64,000 bases of DNA from Streptomyces sp. SUK 48 (GCF_009650765.1 NZ_CP045740.1:992001-1056000); one strand, 5' to 3'; counted from the stretch's first letter, positions 30,401-40,978 are shown. The notes: generated by a model not told the origin, from the sequence alone. A program made the numbers and translations.

Positions 30401-33400
30401 TGGCGGCCCGCAGCACGTCCCCCGGGTCGCCGGCCGCCGGTACCCGCACCGGGTACTCGCTGGTGAACCAGCCGACGGTGCGGGCGAGATCGAGGTGTTC
30501 GCGGCCGTGTCCCTCCAGGGTGACGGTCACCGCGTCCCCGTCGGCGCCCCATTCGCGCAGCGCCAGGACGAGCGCCGCGAGCAGGATCTCGTCGACACCG
30601 GCGCGGTACGCCGCGGGCAGTGTGGTCAGCAGGGCCTCGGTGACAGCCGGGGAGGCGGTGGTGACCGAGCGGTGGGCGGTCGAGACCGTGTCCTTCGTCC
30701 GGTCCAGGGGCCGGGTGCCGAGGCGGGTCGCGGAGGCGAGGGCGGTGCGCCAGTGGCCGAGTTCGTCCCGGCGCATCCCGGCGGCGCCCTGTTCGGCGAG
30801 GAGGGTGGCGTGCCGCCGCCAGGAGGCACCGGCCGACGGCAGGGTGCCGCCCGTGCAGGCCGCGTGCAGATCGGGGATGACGACCCGCCAGGAGACGCCG
30901 TCCATGGCGAGGTGGTGCACGACGAGGACCACCTCGTCCGGGGCGTCCGGACCGGTGCGGAGCAGGGCCGCCCGCAGCAGGTCGCCGCGGCGCGGGTCCA
31001 GTTCGCCCGCCAGCCGACGGGCGACCGTGGCGGCGTCCGCGCCGCGGACCTCGGTGACGACGGCGGGCACCGCGCCCCGGGGCAGGACCTCCAGGCCGTC
31101 CTCGTCGGTCCGCAGCCGCAGCGCGTCATGCCGGTCGAGGATCGCCCGGACCCCCATGTCCAGTGTTTCCAGCGTGAGTTCGGGGACACGCAGGGCCGTC
31201 CACTGGGCGTATCCGGCGACCACGTCGACGTCCGGGTGGGCGTCGAGCAGGTCGCGCACGATGGGCGGTGCGGTGACGGGACCGGTCGGGTCGTCGGCCG
31301 GTTCGTCCGTCTCTTCGGCGGGTACGGCGGAGGCGGCGAGGGAGGCGAAGGTGCGGCGGGCCAGCAGGTCCCGGGGCCGCAGTACGAGGCCCAGCGCGCG
31401 CAGCCTGCTGCTGACCGTGATCGCGGAGATGCTGTCCCCGCCGAGGGTGAAGAAGTCGTCGTCCACACCGACCCGTTCGACCTCGAACACCTCGGCGAGC
31501 GCCGCGCACAGCAGGCGTTCCGGCTCGGTACGGGGCTCCCGTCCGCCGCCCGCGCTGACGGGTGCGGGCAGTGCGGCGCGGTCGAGCTTGCCGTTGGGGG
31601 TGAGGGGCAGCGCGTCGAGCACCACCACGGCGGCGGGTACGAGGTGTTCGGGCAGCGTCTCGGCCAGCCGGGCGCGCACCGCGTCGGCGGTGACGGTGGC
31701 GGAGACGACGTATCCGATGAGCCGGGAGGAGCGTACGGCGGCGGCAGCGGCGGTGACTCCGGGCAGCGCGGCCAGCGCGGCCTCGACCTCGCCGGTCTCC
31801 ACCCGGTGGCCGCGCACCTTCACCTGGCCGTCGGCACGGCCCAGGTAGTCCAGGCCGCGTCCGGGGACCCAGCGGGCCAGGTCGCCGGTGCGGTACATCC
31901 GCTCCCCGGGCGTCCCGTACGGGTCGGCGACGAAACGCTCCGCACTCGTACCGGGCATGCCGAGGTAACCGCGGGCCAGGTGCGGGCCCGCCAGGTACAG
32001 CTCGCCCACCGCGCCCGGCGGCACCGGGTGCAGGGCGTGGTCCAGGACGTAGGCGCGGGTGCCGGCGAGCGGCCGGCCGATGGTGGGCGCGTCCCCGGTG
32101 ACGGGCGCGGTGGTGCTGTCCACGGTCGCCTCGGTCGGCCCGTACATGTTGCGGGCGCCGACACCGCGGGCCACGATCCGCTGCCACAGCGCCGGGGGTG
32201 CGGCCTCGCCGCCGAGGACGAGCAGGGCCGGGCGCAGGTCGAGCAGTCCCCCGTCGACCAGGGCCGCCGCCATCGAGGGCGTGGTGTCGACGACATCGAT
32301 GCCGTCCCGGGCGTACGCCGCAAGCAGCGCGTCGGCGTCGCGGACGGTCTCGGCGTCGTAGACGTGGAGTTCGTGTCCGCACAGCAGCCATACGAGGTGG
32401 TCGAAGGCCGAGTCGAAGGCGAACGAGTAGGTGTGGGCGACGCGCAGGCGGCGGCCCGTGGCGCGCTCCGTCTCGGCGACGACCGTGGCGCGCTGGTGGT
32501 GCAGCAGCGCCGCCAGGCCGCCCGCCCGGCCGAGCACGCCCTTGGGGCGTCCGGCGGAACCGGAGGTGTGGATGACGTAGGCCAGGTGCTCCGGGTGGCG
32601 GGGGGCGGCCAGTTCGGCCGGTGCCAGCGGTGCCGTGGGCAGTGGCGCGGCCTCGGCGAGCAGGGTGTCCCAGGGGAGGCCGTCGACCGCGCCGGAGGTG
32701 ACCACCAGGGCCGGGCGGGCGTCCTCGACGAGGGCGCGCAGCCGCTGGGGCGGGTAGGCGGTGTCCAGGGGGAGGAAGGCCGCGCCCGCGTCCAGGACCG
32801 CGAGCAGCGCGGTGACCAGGTCGGCGGAGCGGGGCAGCGCGAGGGCCACGACGTCGTCGGCTCCGATGCCCCGGGCCCGCAGCGCGCGGGCCAACCGGTG
32901 TACCCGGCCCGCCAGTTCACCGGCGGACAGCCGGTCCGGGCCGCAGACGAGGGCGGTGTCACCGGCGGCGGCCATGGCGTCGAAGGCGTCCGGCACGAGG
33001 AGCGGAGTGCCGGGCAGGGCCGCGGGGGTCCAGGGGGCCGGGACCTCGCCGTCGGCGCCGCCCATGGGGACGCGGGCCACGGTCCGTCCGTCGAGCAGGC
33101 CGGTCAACAGCGCCCGGAATCCGCCCAGTTTGCCGTCGACGCTCTCCTGGTCGTTGTCCCGGGCGTCCACCTCGAAGCCGAGGTGCAGTCCGCCGTCGGG
33201 GGTGGGCAGCACCGCGAGGCCCATGTCCTCGGGCGGGCCGCCCGCGACATTGCGCATCAGGCCCGTCGCCCCGTCGAAGTCCAGTGCCAGGTCGAACGCC
33301 TTGAGGTTGATGCCGCGGCCGTGCAGCAGCGCGCCCGCGCCGGGCACCTTGAGGTCGCGCGGCAGGTCCTCGCCCCGGTAGCGCTGGTGCCGGCGCGTCT

Positions 33401-34385
33401 CGCGCAGCGCGGCGGCGACCCGGCGGGTCAGCTCGCCGAAGTCGTCCCCGCCGTGCACGTCCACCCGCAGCGGCAGCACATTGACGGCCATGACCGGGGT
33501 GCGCAGTTCGGCGGAGGCGGTCCGGCACATCAGCGGCAACGCGAAGACCACGTCGGTGCGGCCCAGCATGCGGTGCAGGAAGGCGGCGTAGCAGGCGATC
33601 AGCGCCTCGCCCCAGGTGGCCTTCTCCCGGTCGGCGAACTCGCGCAGCCGGGCGGTCTGTTCGGGGGTGAGCCGGGTGCGGGCGGTCAGCGAGCGGCCGG
33701 AGGGCCCGGCGGAGGTGCGCACGTCGTCCAGGTCGGGCAGCGGGGTGAACCGCTCCACCCAGTAGGCGCGGTCGGCCGCCGCGCGCTCGCTGTCCCGGTA
33801 CTCACGGTCCGCGGCGACGACGTCGGCGAGCGTCCCGAAGGTGCGGCGCGGCGGTTCGGTCCCCCGCACCAGGGCGGTGTAGCGGGCGGCGGTGCGGCGG
33901 GCCACCATGGCTCCGCTGTAGCCGTCGAAGACCAGGTGGTGGCCCAGCTGGGTGTACCAGACCTCCCGGTCGGAGAGCCGGATGACGACGGGCTCGTACA
34001 GCGGCCGGTCCACCATCTCGCGGCAGCGCTCGGCCGCTCGGGCCCGCTCGGCCTCGACGAGGGCGGCGGCCGCGGCCGTGGGGTCGCTCGCGCCGCCGAC
34101 GTCGATGATCCGGGGCAGCGCCACCGGGGTGTCGCTGACCCTCTGGCGCGGGCCCGAGGGGGTGTCGTACACCCGCAGGCGCAGGCTCTCGGCCTCCTCG
34201 GTGGTCGCCCGGACGGCCTCGGCGAGCGCCCGCGGGTCGATCGGCCGCTCGCCGCCGGATATCTCCACCACGTCCCCGACCACGTAGTACGGCGAGTCCG
34301 GTTCCAGACGTTGCGCGTTCCAGATGCCCGACTGGGCGCCGGTCAGGGGTAGCAGTCGGTCCGCGGGGGCGGGTGGGGTGGTCAA
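24405..34385 (-). CDS. Dimodular non-ribosomal peptide synthetase C-A-T-E-C-A-T-E-C
   Basis: 3,326 residues. Approximate layout: C1 10-440 (HHLVFDG at 150), A1 470-920 ([14 protein letters not shown] at 610), T1 (GGDS at 980), E1 1030-1470 ([10 protein letters not shown] at 1160, NYLGRF at 1367), C2 1480-1910 ([10 protein letters not shown]), A2 1950-2400 ([11 protein letters not shown]), T2 (GGDS at 2450), E2 2510-2920 (HHLLVDG, NYLGRY), C3 2930-3326 ([10 protein letters not shown]). No thioesterase or reductase follows C3. By eye the specificity residues read D-S-D-D-V-G-M-V-D (A1) and D-V-W-N-V-G-A-I-N (A2). I cannot assign substrates confidently; two ornithine derivatives, epimerised to D, fit the tailoring genes. 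The TTG start (34383-34385) follows AAGGAG six bases upstream and begins one base after the ATPase stop. C1 probably accepts dihydroxybenzoate from the aryl carrier protein. Confidence 0.96.
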   Translation of the reverse strand: MTTPPAPADRLLPLTGAQSGIWNAQRLEPDSPYYVVGDVVEISGGERPIDPRALAEAVRATTEEAESLRLRVYDTPSGPRQRVSDTPVALPRIIDVGGASDPTAAAAALVEAERARAAERCREMVDRPLYEPVVIRLSDREVWYTQLGHHLVFDGYSGAMVARRTAARYTALVRGTEPPRRTFGTLADVVAADREYRDSERAAADRAYWVERFTPLPDLDDVRTSAGPSGRSLTARTRLTPEQTARLREFADREKATWGEALIACYAAFLHRMLGRTDVVFALPLMCRTASAELRTPVMAVNVLPLRVDVHGGDDFGELTRRVAAALRETRRHQRYRGEDLPRDLKVPGAGALLHGRGINLKAFDLALDFDGATGLMRNVAGGPPEDMGLAVLPTPDGGLHLGFEVDARDNDQESVDGKLGGFRALLTGLLDGRTVARVPMGGADGEVPAPWTPAALPGTPLLVPDAFDAMAAAGDTALVCGPDRLSAGELAGRVHRLARALRARGIGADDVVALALPRSADLVTALLAVLDAGAAFLPLDTAYPPQRLRALVEDARPALVVTSGAVDGLPWDTLLAEAAPLPTAPLAPAELAAPRHPEHLAYVIHTSGSAGRPKGVLGRAGGLAALLHHQRATVVAETERATGRRLRVAHTYSFAFDSAFDHLVWLLCGHELHVYDAETVRDADALLAAYARDGIDVVDTTPSMAAALVDGGLLDLRPALLVLGGEAAPPALWQRIVARGVGARNMYGPTEATVDSTTAPVTGDAPTIGRPLAGTRAYVLDHALHPVPPGAVGELYLAGPHLARGYLGMPGTSAERFVADPYGTPGERMYRTGDLARWVPGRGLDYLGRADGQVKVRGHRVETGEVEAALAALPGVTAAAAAVRSSRLIGYVVSATVTADAVRARLAETLPEHLVPAAVVVLDALPLTPNGKLDRAALPAPVSAGGGREPRTEPERLLCAALAEVFEVERVGVDDDFFTLGGDSISAITVSSRLRALGLVLRPRDLLARRTFASLAASAVPAEETDEPADDPTGPVTAPPIVRDLLDAHPDVDVVAGYAQWTALRVPELTLETLDMGVRAILDRHDALRLRTDEDGLEVLPRGAVPAVVTEVRGADAATVARRLAGELDPRRGDLLRAALLRTGPDAPDEVVLVVHHLAMDGVSWRVVIPDLHAACTGGTLPSAGASWRRHATLLAEQGAAGMRRDELGHWRTALASATRLGTRPLDRTKDTVSTAHRSVTTASPAVTEALLTTLPAAYRAGVDEILLAALVLALREWGADGDAVTVTLEGHGREHLDLARTVGWFTSEYPVRVPAAGDPGDVLRAAKEAKRGVPGQGLGYGVLRHLDPAGAELAAVPPPDVLLNYLGRFAPLTGTGWQLPEEDAFSVLEPGAKALEQVLALNCFVHEGDEPRLAVEWTAATGVLGAGTVAALHTAWDRALELLADHARHATGGLTPSDLPLVDLDQDTIRALERSGPVEDVWPATPLQVGLSFHTLVRDDPDTDVYVVQAVTTLEGELDPERMARAARELLRRNPSLRVHLAQTGDEVVQVVPVEATLEWRRDDDFERAVQAELARPFDPSGPPLIRFLLSRVGPAEHRLVITNHHALLDGWSMPLVGRTLLGIYAELGGGPQVPPAADVREYYRWLAGRDREASLAAWREALDGVDGATRLAPATAGTSVERPGRIAIDLGPDFSDRLRAFARDRGVTLTTVLQTAWGLLLGRLTGRDDVVFGCPVSGRPAEVDGVAGMIGQLGTTIPVRVRHTQDTTVRELLAQVHTESVALADHHYVGLPGIQRIAGAGELFDTMLVMENFPLSDRARTPPAPGLDLAAVDITDATHYALTVIVLPGDTLTIGLGYQPSAFDEPTVRDHGRRLHHLLREIVADPARPVLALPLLDEAERERMLRTGTGACPVRERGPWLAEFASWVRRKPDAEALVCRDRALTYAELDRESNRLAHALIRRGVRPQDPVAVFLGRDIEMTVALFGVAKAGAVYVPMDASYPRDRLAYMLDDIAPAAAITAGAELPTARDIPVLRLDDPATLAGMPGTDPAGARAGLTEDALAYVIYTSGTTGRPKGVGVTHRGVPDLIALQEDVVQVTEHDRYLHFASTGFDVAFWQTMVPLLSGGTSVIAPEEVRVPGDELLDYIVEHRVTGVNLLPSFLAAMPDDRTVDPDVFFVVGAERLDPELARRWGAGRRALFNAYGPTEVTINSVTWKYDPADPGPLPIGRPDPNVRAYVLDRGLHPVGTGVTGELYLAGPSLARGYLGRPDLTAAAFVADPFGPPGERMYRTGDLVRWRADGHLVFLGRADHQIKIRGFRVELGEIESALTRHPDVRACAVVLREGRLVGYVIPVDGAECDTARIREHLAAGLPDHMVPTALVVLDRLPLGPGGKLDTAALPAPDTATADRREPATPAEAVLLGVFRDILGSDDIGPGDDFFAIGGDSIVSLQVVSRARRRGLGLTARDVFEGATVAGIAARARALTEDRAPAVGDAPLTPLMRDLLHRAGTAADGFCQWVEVCVPPGGDEHSWRTVFDKVLARHDVLRAHLVADALRIPPAGTVNGADVLVRVPVAPDLTAEGLRALADEWTAETRAALDPRTGPLLRAVWLDTGAARPGRLVLIAHHLLVDGVSWRILLDDVRHAYDGGTPARHGLSFLAWARMLREADRSAELPHWQRMTATEALAARPLDPARDTVATAAHHEIALDADTTRALTTALPAALRSTPDAPLLAALARAVRAWRGTPRLLVALESHGRPADADLSQTVGWFTAVHPVLLDADDDPKAVAERLRAQGDGLGHGILATAGLLDPVAPEIAWNYLGRYAGAPDTETPWQAPPDADPLGSGGTDGMPLPHALMVNALVREDRLGIRLTWPGALFTGAEIERLAEHLRSALLDVAAAPEIGLLDAGRQIAEVQPLTPLQEVMLRHSRTERPDPYTVQSAFSFTGSLDIEALRSAGADLLARHPNLGAVFPADLALVPKSPEPDFRIRDGRADEVLAADLAEPFDLSAGPLVRLTVIRHDPRRFDLVLTSHHVLSDGWSAPRILTELFALYTARLRGEEADLPAPVPFGDYLAWRAAHEPDLGVWAEELAGLPEGDYLGAGEPGPAWQEPEVITFDAPLVDRLTRLAARRGLTRSTLVQGAWAVLLARRSGHPDVCFGAMVACRPPELEGVEEIVGLLANTVPVRARLTGTFADTLTALQTRQRTLVEHHQVALSDLERVTGRRRLFDSLVVFENYPVDRDRLREPAPGLTLTGTRFREATHHPVTLTVMPDGDTWTGVLAHRAAAAADGLAEELLDLLRDLEDHLDRDVRTLLERR

Positions 34386-34386
34386 C

Positions 34387-35172
34387 TCACTCTCCTTGCA
34401 GTGTGGGGACGACCATCGGGGTGGCGGCCACCGGGTCGGGCACGATGACGCTGGGCAGGTCGAAGACGTCCTTGATCAGCGCGGCGTCCACGATGTCCGC
34501 GGGCCTGCCCTCGGCCACCACCCGTCCGTCGCGCATGGCCACCAGGTGGTCCGCGAAGCGGCACGCCTGGTTGATGTCGTGCAGTACGGCGATGACGGTG
34601 CGGCCCTGGTCGCGCAGCTGGGCCAGCAGGCGCAGCAGTTGGTACTGGTGGGTGATGTCCAGGAAGGACGTCGGTTCGTCGAGCAGCAGGTAGGGGGTCT
34701 GCTGGGCGAGCGCCATGGCGATCCAGACCCGCTGCCGCTGCCCGCCGGACAGTTCCTGGACGGGCCGGCCGGCCAGTTCCAAGACGCCCGCGGCGGCCAT
34801 CGCCTCGGTGACGGCCCGCTCGTCGCTCGCGGACCACAGGGACAGCAGCGACTGGTGCGGGAACCGGCCGCGGGCGACCAGTTGCCGGACCTTCACGTCG
34901 TCCGGGGCCAGCGGGTCCTGGGGCAGGAAGCCGACCTGGCGGGCCAGTTCCTTGGACGGGTACGACCCGACCTCGCGCCCGTCGAGTTCCACGTGTCCCT
35001 CGGCGGGGCGCAGCAGCCGGACGAACGCGCGCAGCAGGGTGGACTTCCCGCAGGCGTTGGGGCCCACGACCGCGGTGAACGCGCCGTCGGGGATGTCGAG
35101 GCTCAGCCGGGTGGCCACCACCCGGTCGCCGTAGCGCAGGGTGATCTCCCGCGCGGTCAGGCGTGCGCTCAT
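34387..35172 (-). CDS. Iron-siderophore ABC transporter ATPase (FecE/FepC-like)
   Basis: A 261-residue ATPase with Walker A GPNACGKST, Q-loop LPQDPLAP, signature ELSGGQRQRVWIAMAL, Walker B LLLDEPTSFLD and an H-loop at VLHDINQ. It powers uptake through the two FecCD permeases encoded just upstream. Its start overlaps the preceding permease stop by four bases (ATGA). Confidence 0.95.
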   Translation of the reverse strand: MSARLTAREITLRYGDRVVATRLSLDIPDGAFTAVVGPNACGKSTLLRAFVRLLRPAEGHVELDGREVGSYPSKELARQVGFLPQDPLAPDDVKVRQLVARGRFPHQSLLSLWSASDERAVTEAMAAAGVLELAGRPVQELSGGQRQRVWIAMALAQQTPYLLLDEPTSFLDITHQYQLLRLLAQLRDQGRTVIAVLHDINQACRFADHLVAMRDGRVVAEGRPADIVDAALIKDVFDLPSVIVPDPVAATPMVVPTLQGE

Positions 35173-36164
35173 GCGCGCCTCACCTCCTTGGTCAGCAGCC
35201 AGATCAGATAGCAGCCCCCGACGGCGGTGCTCACCACACCGACGGGCAGCGCGACCGGCGCCAGCAGCGCCTGGGCGATCAGGTCGGCGCCCTGGAGCAG
35301 GACGGCTCCGGTCAGGGCGGCCGGGAGCAGGGGGATGCCCGCCGAGCCGGCCAGTCGGCGGCCGATCTGCGGAGCGGCCAGCGAGATGAACGCGATGGGT
35401 CCGGCGACCGCGGTCACCGTCGCCGTGCAGCCGACGCCGACCAGCACCATGAGCAGCCGCAGCCGGCCGAGCGCGACCCCGGTGGTGACCGCGAGCGGAT
35501 CACCGAGCGCGGTCTGGTGCATGGCGCGGGCCTGGACGGCGATGACCGTCAGCAGTACGGCGATCACCCAGAACGGGATCCACAGGTCCGACCAGTCCAC
35601 GCCGTTGAGGGAACCGGCGCTCCAGCCGACCGCGGCGATCGCGATGTCCAGGTCGGCGCGGAGCACGATCCAGGAGTTCAGCGCGGTCACCATCGCGTTG
35701 ACCGCGATGCCGATCACCACGAGGCGCAGCCCGGAGAAGCCCCGGTCGGCGGAGAGCAGGTAGACGACGGCCGAGACGAGCAGTCCGCAGACCACCGAGG
35801 AGGTGGCCAGCTGGGCGGAGGTGCCCGAGAGCACGGTCATCGCGAACAGCGCGCCGGTGTAGGAGCCGGCGTCCAGGCCGATCACGTCGGGGCTGCCGAG
35901 CGGATTCCGGGTCAGGTTCTGGAAGATGGCTCCCGCCACCCCGAGCGCGGCCCCGAAGACGGCGCCGGCCGCCACCCGGGGCAGCCGCCAGTCGATGATC
36001 ACCACGGACCGCTTCCGCCCGGTCAGGGCGGACAGCACCTCTCCGGGGGAGGCCCAGGACGCGCCGTAGCAGAGCCCGAGCAGGCCGAGCGCGAGGACCA
36101 GGGCGGCCAGGACGACGGCGACCAGCAGCGGGCGGCGCGCCACCCGCGGAACGTACCCGGTCAC
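35169..36164 (-). CDS. FecCD-family siderophore permease 2
   Basis: A 331-residue membrane protein of the BtuC/FecCD family with about ten membrane helices. It shows the hallmark WRLPR, GVAGAIFQNLTRNPLGSPD and GPIAFISLAAPQIGRRL segments. The GTG at 36162-36164 overlaps the upstream permease stop as GTGA. It pairs with the protein encoded at 36161-37183 to form the translocation channel for ferric siderophore. Confidence 0.94.
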   Translation of the reverse strand: MTGYVPRVARRPLLVAVVLAALVLALGLLGLCYGASWASPGEVLSALTGRKRSVVIIDWRLPRVAAGAVFGAALGVAGAIFQNLTRNPLGSPDVIGLDAGSYTGALFAMTVLSGTSAQLATSSVVCGLLVSAVVYLLSADRGFSGLRLVVIGIAVNAMVTALNSWIVLRADLDIAIAAVGWSAGSLNGVDWSDLWIPFWVIAVLLTVIAVQARAMHQTALGDPLAVTTGVALGRLRLLMVLVGVGCTATVTAVAGPIAFISLAAPQIGRRLAGSAGIPLLPAALTGAVLLQGADLIAQALLAPVALPVGVVSTAVGGCYLIWLLTKEVRRA

Positions 36165-37183
36165 AGTGCCCCCGCCCCGTAGCGGCGGACGGTCCAGATC
36201 AGCATGGGGCCGCCGAGGAACGCGGTCACGATGGCGACCGGCATCTCGCCGGTGGGCAGCAGCACGCGGGCCGCGGTGTCGGCGGCCAGCAGCAGCACGG
36301 GACCGAGCACCATCGAGTACAGCACCAGCCAGGGCACCGAGCCGCCCGCCGCCCTGCGGGCGAGGTGCGGCACGATGAGGCCGACGAACAGGATGGGGCC
36401 CGCCACCGCGGTCGCGGCGCCGCTGAGCACGGTGATGAGCACCAGCGTGACGGCCTGGGTGCGGGCCACCCCGGCGCCCAGGGTCCGGGCCACGTTCTCG
36501 CCCAGTGCCAGGGCGTTGAGGGACCGTCCCAGTGCCAGCGCCGCCACGAGGGCGATGCCGATGGCGACGAGCGGCAGGGTCAGCGGTTCCTGTTCGCGTC
36601 CGGCGAGGGTGCCGACCGACCAGAACCGGTAGGCGTCGAACAGCTTCGGGTTCATCAGCCGCAGTCCCAGTGCGATGCCCCCCAGTACGGCGGTGAGGGC
36701 CACGCCGGTGAGTACGAGGCGCAGGGGCGCGCGCCGTCCCACCGACAGGACCAGCAGGGCGGCCAGCACCGAACCGGCGACGGCGCACAGGAGTTGGCCG
36801 CCCTGCCCGCCGGCCAGGCCGAGCGCGGCGCCGACCGTGACCGCGAATCCCGCGCCCGCGGTGACCCCGAGGACGCCGGGCTCGGCGAGGGGGTTGCGGG
36901 CGAGGGTCTGGATCAGCGCGCCCGCGACCGCGAGGGCGGCGCCGACGGCCGCCGCCAGCAGCGCCCGGGGTGCCCGGACGTCTCGTACGATCACGTCGTC
37001 GTTCGTTCCTCGGTAGTCGAACAGGGCCCTGACCACGTCGGCGGGGGGCACGGCGTGGGCGCCGACGGCGATGCTGAGGACGACGGCGGCGCCGAGCAGG
37101 ACCAGCCCGCCGATGAGCAGGCCGGTCCGCCTCAGCTCCCGCCCGGCGCTCTCCCCCTGGGCGGGGTGGTCCGTAGCGGTCAC
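36161..37183 (-). CDS. FecCD-family siderophore permease 1
   Basis: A 340-residue FecCD permease: residues 1-20 are cytoplasmic, and about ten helices follow. Family segments are RAPRALLAAAVGAALAVAG, QTLARNPLAEPGVLG and GPILFVGLIVPHLARR. The GTG at 37181-37183 overlaps the binding-protein stop by four bases (GTGA); a longer frame to 37516 is the wrong register of the lipoprotein gene. Confidence 0.94.
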   Translation of the reverse strand: MTATDHPAQGESAGRELRRTGLLIGGLVLLGAAVVLSIAVGAHAVPPADVVRALFDYRGTNDDVIVRDVRAPRALLAAAVGAALAVAGALIQTLARNPLAEPGVLGVTAGAGFAVTVGAALGLAGGQGGQLLCAVAGSVLAALLVLSVGRRAPLRLVLTGVALTAVLGGIALGLRLMNPKLFDAYRFWSVGTLAGREQEPLTLPLVAIGIALVAALALGRSLNALALGENVARTLGAGVARTQAVTLVLITVLSGAATAVAGPILFVGLIVPHLARRAAGGSVPWLVLYSMVLGPVLLLAADTAARVLLPTGEMPVAIVTAFLGGPMLIWTVRRYGAGAL

Positions 37184-38178
37184 TTGTCCAGCAGGGGCGC
37201 GAACGCCTTGTCGATCGCCTTCAGGGTCTTGAGGGCGTCCCCGTAGGTCGAAGCCTCGGTGCAGGCGATCGGGAACGTCATCTTCTTCTTGACCGCGGGG
37301 AGGTTCTGCCACAGCTTCGAGTCCAGGACGGACTTGACCGAGTCCGGGACGCTGCCGTCGGCGTTGACCGAGTAGGTGATGGCGTCGGCCTGGCCGAGCG
37401 AGTCCGTGATCTGCTCCATGGAGGGGTATTCGCTCACCGACTTGGAGCCGGGCCCGGCCTTCTTGACCTTGCCGTAGTAGTCGGCGCCGACGTCCTGGAC
37501 CACGTTGGTGCCCCACGAGCCGTTGAACTCGCGCTGGAAGGTGCCCTTGGAGGTGTCGCCGTACGCGCCGACGTGGCCGAGCTTCAGCTGGGGCAGCACC
37601 TTCTGGTACTTCTTCTTCAGCTTCGCCGCCTCGGCCTCGTATGTGGCCTTGTCGGACTCGTACTTGGTGAGCACGCCCGCCGCGTCCGCCTGCTGGGCGG
37701 ACACGTCACGCCACTGGGAGGGCAGGGTCGGGCCGATCGCGACGACGGGGGCGATGGACTTGAGCCGCTTCATGTCGATGTCGCCGAGCACCGGCACCGG
37801 GACGCCGAGCACGATGAGGTCGGGCTTGGCCTCGGCGATGGCCTCGTAGTTGGTCTCCGACGCCTGCTCGCCCGCGACCTTGGTCAGCTTCTTGTAGGTG
37901 GCCATTTCCTGGCCGTCCATCATCGGTTCCCCACGCTGCCAGGAGGAGATGCCGACGAGCGGGGCGCCGGCCTCGATCAGCGTGGGCACGGCGTAGCCGG
38001 TGGCCACCACGCGCTTGGGGTGGACCGGGATCGTCACCTTGCCGTTGTCCGCGGTGAAGACCCGGGTGTCGTTCTTCTCGGGCTTGCCCGCGGCGTCGTC
38101 GTTGGACGATCCGCACGCGCTCAGGGTCAGGGCCAGTGCGACGGCACCGACGAGACCCGCTGATCTGCGCGTGAACAT
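37180..38178 (-). CDS. Ferric-siderophore-binding lipoprotein (FecB/FepB-like)
   Basis: A 332-residue precursor with a lipoprotein signal peptide (ALALTLSAC lipobox, Cys 22) and a periplasmic-binding-protein type II fold (class III). Family features include PKRVVATGYAVPTLIEAG and DLIVLGVP. It captures the ferric siderophore outside the membrane and passes it to the FecCD permeases. It is the first gene of a tightly overlapping run that continues through transporter, NRPS, exporter and DAHP synthase. I see no iron box in the 140 bp in front of it, so transcription may come from the box at 40960. Confidence 0.94.
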   Translation of the reverse strand: MFTRRSAGLVGAVALALTLSACGSSNDDAAGKPEKNDTRVFTADNGKVTIPVHPKRVVATGYAVPTLIEAGAPLVGISSWQRGEPMMDGQEMATYKKLTKVAGEQASETNYEAIAEAKPDLIVLGVPVPVLGDIDMKRLKSIAPVVAIGPTLPSQWRDVSAQQADAAGVLTKYESDKATYEAEAAKLKKKYQKVLPQLKLGHVGAYGDTSKGTFQREFNGSWGTNVVQDVGADYYGKVKKAGPGSKSVSEYPSMEQITDSLGQADAITYSVNADGSVPDSVKSVLDSKLWQNLPAVKKKMTFPIACTEASTYGDALKTLKAIDKAFAPLLDK

Positions 38179-38242
38179 GTGCGACTCCTTCTGACATGCG
38201 AGACCGGTCCGCTCCTTCGAGCGGTTGTGCCTCGGTCCATGG

Positions 38243-38265
38243 CCTTCCGGCAGGTCGCCGGAAGG
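38243..38265. terminator. Hairpin between the reductase and lipoprotein genes
   Basis: CCTTCCGG (38243-38250) and CCGGAAGG (38258-38265) form a perfect 8-bp stem with a 7-nt loop. A second small hairpin (CCGCTC/GAGCGG) lies at 38208-38223. They could attenuate read-through from the upstream operon or stabilise an RNA end. Confidence 0.4.
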
Positions 38266-38321
38266 AATTCGTGGGTGGATAAAGGGGTGGGGGTGGTGGG
38301 ACGGCCGGGACGCCCGTGCCG

Positions 38322-39176
38322 TCAGTGCTCGTGCTCGTCGTCGAAGTCGGCGATGCCGCGCTTCCAGTAGCCGGTGATCTCGTAGTCGGCCCGGTCCAGG
38401 CGCAGTTCGTCGCGGACCCAGCGCCGCAGCGGTTTGATCTGTCCGGCCTCGCCGGCGATCCACGCGTACAGCCGCTCGCCCTCGGCGACGGGTACGGCGG
38501 TGACGGCCTGCACCAGGGCGTCACCGGTGCCCGCCGGGCGGTCGCCGCGGTGCAGCCAGCGCACCTCGACGGCGGCCGGGGCAAACAGTTCGATCTCCTC
38601 CGCCGCGCCGGCGACCTCGATGAACGCCCAGCCCTTCGCGTCCCGGGGCAGCTCCTCCAGCCAGCGTGCGATCGCGGGCAGTGCCGTGATGTCACCGACC
38701 AGCAGATAGCGGTCGTAGACGGGCGGGACGATCAGCCCGCCGGGCGGTCCCGCGACGTGCAGGACGGCACCCGGGCCTACCCGCTGGGCCCAGTCCGAGG
38801 CCAGACCGCCCTCGTGCGGGGCGATGTCGATGTCGATCTCGCCCGCCTCCGGGTCGTAGCGGCGCACGGTGTACTCCCGTGAAGTGGGCGCGGGACGCGG
38901 CCACTTCAGCAGGTCGCCGTCGGGTTCCGGGAGGCGCAGCGATCCGTCGGGCTCGGGGAAGAGGAGCTTGACGTGGTCGATGGGCGAGTGCGCCTCGAAC
39001 CCCTCGGTGCCCGGGCCGCCCAGGGTGACCCTCAGCAGACCGGCGCCGACCGTCGTGGTGCGTACGACCTCGGTGCGGCGGACGCGGATCGGGTAACGCA
39101 CCTTCTCGGGGCGGGGCCCGGCCAGGACCTCCTCGATCCGCTCCAGGTGGCCGGGCCGGTGCTCGGTGCGGCTCAT
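38322..39176 (-). CDS. Siderophore-interacting protein (FAD-dependent ferric-siderophore reductase)
   Basis: A 284-residue SIP-family protein (ViuB/YqjH type). It has the flavin-binding motif REYTVRRYD near residue 105, a lid/NADPH region YLLVGDITALPAIARWLEEL near 175 and a C-terminal WIAGEAGQIKPLRRW segment. It reduces Fe(III)-siderophore in the cytoplasm to release iron. Its ATG overlaps the aryl carrier protein stop by four bases, tying it to the dihydroxybenzoate operon. Confidence 0.94.
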   Translation of the reverse strand: MSRTEHRPGHLERIEEVLAGPRPEKVRYPIRVRRTEVVRTTTVGAGLLRVTLGGPGTEGFEAHSPIDHVKLLFPEPDGSLRLPEPDGDLLKWPRPAPTSREYTVRRYDPEAGEIDIDIAPHEGGLASDWAQRVGPGAVLHVAGPPGGLIVPPVYDRYLLVGDITALPAIARWLEELPRDAKGWAFIEVAGAAEEIELFAPAAVEVRWLHRGDRPAGTGDALVQAVTAVPVAEGERLYAWIAGEAGQIKPLRRWVRDELRLDRADYEITGYWKRGIADFDDEHEH

Positions 39177-39412
39177 GCCTTCTCACCCGTCAGGAGGGCC
39201 TGCCAGTGGGCAAGTTCGGGGCGTTCCGCCAGGTCGGGCAGTTCGAGGTCGCCGGCGCCGTCCGCCCGCCAGCGCTCGACGAGGGTCATGAGCCGTACCG
39301 AGTCGAGACCGAGGTCGCGCAGGTCGTCGTCGGGGGCTATCTCAAAGGGAGCACAGCCCAGCAGTTCCGCGACGTCCGCGCGGATGCGCGCGGGTGACAG
39401 TGCCTCACTCAT
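39173..39412 (-). CDS. Stand-alone aryl carrier protein
   Basis: A 79-residue carrier protein with the phosphopantetheine site DLGLDSVRLMTLVERW (Ser near residue 38) and an N-terminal RIRADVAELLG helix like the C-terminal domain of DhbB/EntB. It carries 2,3-dihydroxybenzoate activated by the DhbE-like ligase (43558-45222) to C1 of the NRPS. In DhbB and EntB this domain is fused to isochorismatase; here it is separate. A GAGGAG site precedes the ATG. Confidence 0.93.
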   Translation of the reverse strand: MSEALSPARIRADVAELLGCAPFEIAPDDDLRDLGLDSVRLMTLVERWRADGAGDLELPDLAERPELAHWQALLTGEKA

Positions 39413-39565
39413 CGGTTGTCTCCTCGGGACAGGGGTGCCGACGGCGGGGTCGGCGATCGGCCGGACAGGTGGGACGGTTGGGAAGGTCGGGACGGGCGGG
39501 ATGCCATGCGGACGCCGGGGTCCGCGGCAGCCGGACGGGAAGTTTGCCGGGGTCCGCGGCGCGGC

Positions 39566-40768
39566 TCATGCGAGGTGCTCGAGGCCGAGGGCGCGCAGCA
39601 GGGTGCGGAACTTGGCCGAGGTCTCGGCCAGTTCGGCCTGCGGGTCGGAACCGGGGACGATGCCGGCTCCGGCGAACAGGCGTACGGTGCGGTCGCAGAC
39701 CTCGGCGCTGCGGATCGTCACCGCCCACTCGCCGTCGCCGTCGAGGCCGCTCCAGCCGACCATGCCCGCGTAGTAGCCGCGGTCCTCGGGCTCCAGTTCC
39801 GCGATGGCGGTGAGCGCCCGGGGCGCGGGCACTCCGCAGACGGCGGGTGTGGGGTGCAGCGCCTCGGCCAGGCCGAGCGCGGAGCAGGCCGGGTCCAGCG
39901 GGTCCCGCAGCCGTCCGGTGATCCGGGTGGACAGGTGCCACATCGTCGGTGTCCCGATCACCTCGGGGCGCTCGGGGACGTCGAGGTCGGCGCAGAACCG
40001 GCCGAGCACCTCGGCCACCTGGGCGGCGGTGTACGCGTGTTCGCCGAGGTCCTTCGCCGAGTCGCGCAGCCGCGCGATCCGTTCCCGGTCGAGTCTCTCG
40101 TCACCGGCCCGGGGGGCGGACCCGGCCAGCGGGTTGGCGGTCACGCGGGCACCGTGCCGGGACACCAGCAGCTCCGGGCTGGCGCCGACCAGAGTGCGCG
40201 GGGCGGGGTCGCCGGGGGCGGTGACATCGGCGGCGAAGGCGTAGGACGCCGGGTCGGCGTGGACCAGCCGGGTCAGCAGCGCGGGCACGGCCACGGGATG
40301 TTCGCCGGCCAACTCCAGGGAACGGGCCAGCACCACCTTGCGCAGCTCGCCGTCGCCGATCAGCTCCAGCGCCCGGCTCACCGCGGCGGTGTAGCCCTCG
40401 GGTTCGGGGCGGGGCCGAACCGTCCACCCGGTGCCGGGTCCCGGCCGGCGCGGGTGGCCGGCCAGGGCGGAGGGGGCGCCCGCGCGCCGTACGACCGCGG
40501 GGACCAGCAGGCCGGCGTCGCCGTCCGGACGGAATCCGGCGGCCCCGACCACGACGGGATCGGGCAGTCCGGCCACGGCCGCCGCGTCCAGTGCCTCGGC
40601 CGCGGCGAGGGCCCGGGCGCCGCTCCCGGCACGTATCCGGGTGTGCACACCGTCGGCGAGCAGGGTGCCGCGCGCCGAGGAGAAGTAGAACGAGCCGGTG
40701 AGGTAGGCCGCCAGCAGGTCGGAGGGCCGGTGCATGGGGCTGGGGCGCATCAGGGTGGATAGGGACAC
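39566..40768 (-). CDS. dhbC: Isochorismate synthase (DhbC/EntC-like)
   Basis: A 400-residue chorismate-binding enzyme converting chorismate to isochorismate. Diagnostic parts are ELRKVVLARSLEL near residue 145, NPLAGSAPRAGDERLD near 215, LHPTPAVCGVPAPRAL near 310 and a GAGIVPGSDPQAELAET end. The GTG at 40766-40768 is used; ATGs at 40750 and 40735 are alternatives. An iron box lies about 190 bp upstream. It is followed by the carrier protein and reductase genes on the same strand. Confidence 0.94.
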   Translation of the reverse strand: MSLSTLMRPSPMHRPSDLLAAYLTGSFYFSSARGTLLADGVHTRIRAGSGARALAAAEALDAAAVAGLPDPVVVGAAGFRPDGDAGLLVPAVVRRAGAPSALAGHPRRPGPGTGWTVRPRPEPEGYTAAVSRALELIGDGELRKVVLARSLELAGEHPVAVPALLTRLVHADPASYAFAADVTAPGDPAPRTLVGASPELLVSRHGARVTANPLAGSAPRAGDERLDRERIARLRDSAKDLGEHAYTAAQVAEVLGRFCADLDVPERPEVIGTPTMWHLSTRITGRLRDPLDPACSALGLAEALHPTPAVCGVPAPRALTAIAELEPEDRGYYAGMVGWSGLDGDGEWAVTIRSAEVCDRTVRLFAGAGIVPGSDPQAELAETSAKFRTLLRALGLEHLA

Positions 40769-40959
40769 GTCGGTGCATCCTTCATTCGGGCGTGCGGTCT
40801 GGGCGCCGGCGGCACGGCGGTTTCTCCGGGGCGGTCGTCCTGCCGGGAGAGGCGCGCCGGCTCGCGAGAGCGGTGACGAGCGAGGACATCGGCAGGGGTT
40901 CCGGGCGGGGAAGCAAGGGCTCCGAGAACCCGGCCGGATACGACAACCTCACCAGATAG

Positions 40960-40978
40960 TTAGGTTAGCCTTACTTTA
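40960..40978. promoter_or_regulatory. Iron box upstream of the isochorismate synthase operon
   Basis: On the minus strand TAAAGTAAGGCTAACCTAA matches the iron-box consensus at about 16 of 19 positions. It lies between dhbC (start 40768) and the mbtH gene (stop 41063), correctly placed to control dhbC-carrier-reductase and perhaps the transport/NRPS run beyond. Confidence 0.85.

Noticed and set aside
24366..34352. A 3,328-residue open frame on the plus strand
   Set aside because: It is the antisense of the NRPS; Gly/Val/Gln-rich without recognisable domains.
38208..38223. Short hairpin CCGCTC/GAGCGG considered as a riboswitch or RNA element
   Set aside because: Too short and without conserved RNA features; kept only as a note with the neighbouring hairpin.
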